A stretch of DNA of 10,000 bases from Trachelipus rathkii (Eukaryota; Arthropoda; Malacostraca; Isopoda; Trachelipodidae). A model generated the notes under the pieces. That model made no database searches, was not told the origin of the DNA, and saw only the letters and a program-made list of their open reading frames with translations. Made by a program: the position numbers and the translations under genes. Where the stretch lies: NCBI GenBank assembly GCA_015478945.1, contig JABUQX010057174.1:105001-115000 (forward strand), in the 5' to 3' direction. Positions 8,964 through 10,000 of the stretch are shown one piece after another (within the stretch, counting starts at the first letter, position 1; each line of letters starts with the position of its first letter).

Positions 8964-9028
8964 CCCTCTTCAATGTATTACACTGACTCCATCCCCTTTC
9001 ATATCCTTGCAGGTTGTGTAGAAGTGCC
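8964..9028 (-). pseudogene. Gypsy protease-RT linker fragment
   Basis: The minus-strand frame reads LLHNLQGYERGW then SQCNTLKRV. It resembles the linker between protease and RT in Gypsy elements, where a segment of the type LL..(F/Y)..VF..G.G......K precedes the RT entry motif. It lies about 55 bases before the RT entry segment, as expected. The match is short and degenerate. Confidence 0.4.
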
Positions 9029-9119
9029 ACTGGGTTGAAGCTGTTCAGCTTTTTCAAGTTAAATGGTCTCGGAAGGTTGGTATAGTGATGCCTACATTTA
9101 ATCAGTTATTAATTATTTA

Positions 9120-9272
9120 TTTCAAAGAGAAACGTCCAAACAAAGACAGGTAAAACAATTTTAGAAATGTCCTGGTAGAAAGTCATAAAGTTTACTTTGT
9201 CAATTGAGATTAAATAGTTCCGGTCATAGCATTCTTAAAGTCGATAATAAAGTTACTATGGCATTTATACTA
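9120..9272 (-). pseudogene. Gypsy aspartic protease remnant
   Basis: The frame reads SINAIVTLLSTLRML, a stop, PELFNLN, a stop, QSKLYDFLPG. Spacing and order match the retropepsin pattern DTGA.VTLIS....LWP.L.L..S.VKL.TYTG of Mag-type Gypsy elements (family knowledge). The catalytic DTG triplet would fall on SIN, so the active site is gone. In a working element this enzyme cuts the Gag-Pol polyprotein. The position between the zinc knuckles and RT supports the call, though the similarity is judged by eye over about 40 residues. Confidence 0.45.
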
Positions 9273-9307
9273 AAGTAATGTCTGCTGCAGCAATGCCTAT
9301 AGAGTTT

Positions 9308-9397
9308 CTCCGTAACCAAATGTCCTGCATGACTTTTTTTATTCTGAACTTTACAATTCTCCATTTCTGTTCTAGACAAAGCAAAGTGGCACTCTTC
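9308..9397 (-). pseudogene. Gag nucleocapsid with tandem CCHC zinc knuckles (decayed)
   Basis: The minus-strand frame reads EECHFALSRTEMENCK then VQNKKSHAGHLVTEK. It aligns with the tandem zinc-knuckle layout C..C....H....C followed closely by C..C...GH....C of Mag-type Gag proteins. First knuckle: two cysteines are kept (ECHF and ENCK). Second knuckle: the GH pair is kept, but both leading cysteines and the last are replaced or deleted. This domain would bind element RNA during packaging. It sits just upstream of the protease remnant, the normal gag-pol order. Confidence 0.55.
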
Positions 9398-9483
9398 TCA
9401 GACCAAGAAAGCCCCAGTAAGGTCGACACAGCCTCTAACTAGAGTTAACTTGGTCACAAATTACCAAAACTAATACACAATTT

Positions 9484-9590
9484 TGTTTGCACCAAAACAA
9501 GCCCTCAAAGAGTGGAAGGTGCTTTTTCTACAGAGTTTATTGCACACACATCTATATTCACATTGTTTGTGCAAACAGATACAATGGTAC
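9484..9590 (-). pseudogene. Gag capsid C-terminal fragment (tentative)
   Basis: The frame reads IVSVCTNNVNIDVCAIN then SVEKAPSTL, a stop, GLVLVQT. The pattern resembles the end of Gypsy Gag capsid proteins, where RDRFVCG...NI...LL.E....L..AL.IAQ.ME precedes the zinc knuckles by about 90 bases. Spacing to the knuckles (9397) fits. The similarity is weak and broken by a stop. Confidence 0.35.
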
Positions 9591-9599
9591 TGAATTCTG

Positions 9600-10000
9600 G
9601 CCTCTGATTCCTTCATGAAAGAGAAATTCTCTTTAAAATGGTGAAATCCCTTTCAAAAATAGAAATCCCTTAGAATTTCAATCAGCTATTAGTAATTGTT
9701 ACTGAAGCTTTCTGTAAGTAGATTACACCAGTTTTAAATGGGACCTGACCTCCGTCGCCCATCAGTCACATTATTATTGGGAGAGTGCCATTCCTGCACC
9801 CACTGCCAGGCGTAGTTTTCCGCCTAGGAGTCACATCATAATCAGTCGCCATATATTTTAGATTCACCTCTAACATTTCTAATATTGCCAGTAATCATGG
9901 CTTTAATTGTTATTTCTACTCCACCTATAAACATTATTATAATTATTATTGTAATTATAAAAATTGTTATATCCATATTATTATTAAAATCAAAATTTTT
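9600..10000. other. No recognisable gene; GC-richer patch then AT-rich trinucleotide end
   Basis: If the Gypsy gag continues it would lie here on the minus strand, but I could not follow a frame. About 9745-9850 is clearly GC-richer than its surroundings and holds a small hairpin (AGGCG...CGCCT, about 9808-9825). From 9926 the sequence becomes degenerate ATT/AATT repeats. Confidence 0.5.

Overview
The window looks like repeat-rich intergenic DNA from an animal genome, most likely an invertebrate. I see no host protein-coding gene, no RNA gene and no bacterial gene organisation. The reasons are long (AT)n, (ATT)n and poly-A tracts, strong AT bias, and decayed eukaryotic transposon families. 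The mariner-like transposase with a DUF4817-type N-terminus points to an arthropod, but a mollusc cannot be excluded from this sequence alone. All transposon assignments below were made by eye from motifs, without a database search.

Left part (1-1290): positions 1-113 carry TATCGATA-rich sequence ending in a hAT-like terminus. It abuts a broken mariner-like transposase on the minus strand (about 113-1045), followed by the probable terminal region of that element. Middle part (1290-4906): mostly very long (AT)n microsatellites with two poly-A tracts. Between them, on the minus strand at about 3414-3805, lies the decayed start of a hAT (ZBED5/SCAND3-like) transposase with a BED finger.

Right part (4907-about 9600): Ty3/Gypsy retrotransposon remains, all on the minus strand. 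Reading down the minus strand: gag fragment, tandem zinc knuckles, protease, reverse transcriptase and RNase H, all heavily decayed (about 9600-7700). Next come an (ATT)n tract (7331-7530), a 285-bp tandem duplication (7016-7301 and 6724-7008), a largely intact integrase with a complete DD35E triad (7017-5839), a pol tail, and a candidate long terminal repeat (5712-4907). The two halves differ in decay and in apparent clade: the RT half resembles Mag-type elements and the integrase half resembles CsRn1-type elements. They may therefore be two elements rather than one. The last 400 bases (9600-10000) hold no recognisable gene.

The genes do not form a working pathway. The window is a nest of insertions of different ages. 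Its most notable points are the well-preserved integrase with its internal tandem duplication, the possible composite Gypsy structure, and the hAT-into-mariner junction at about 113.
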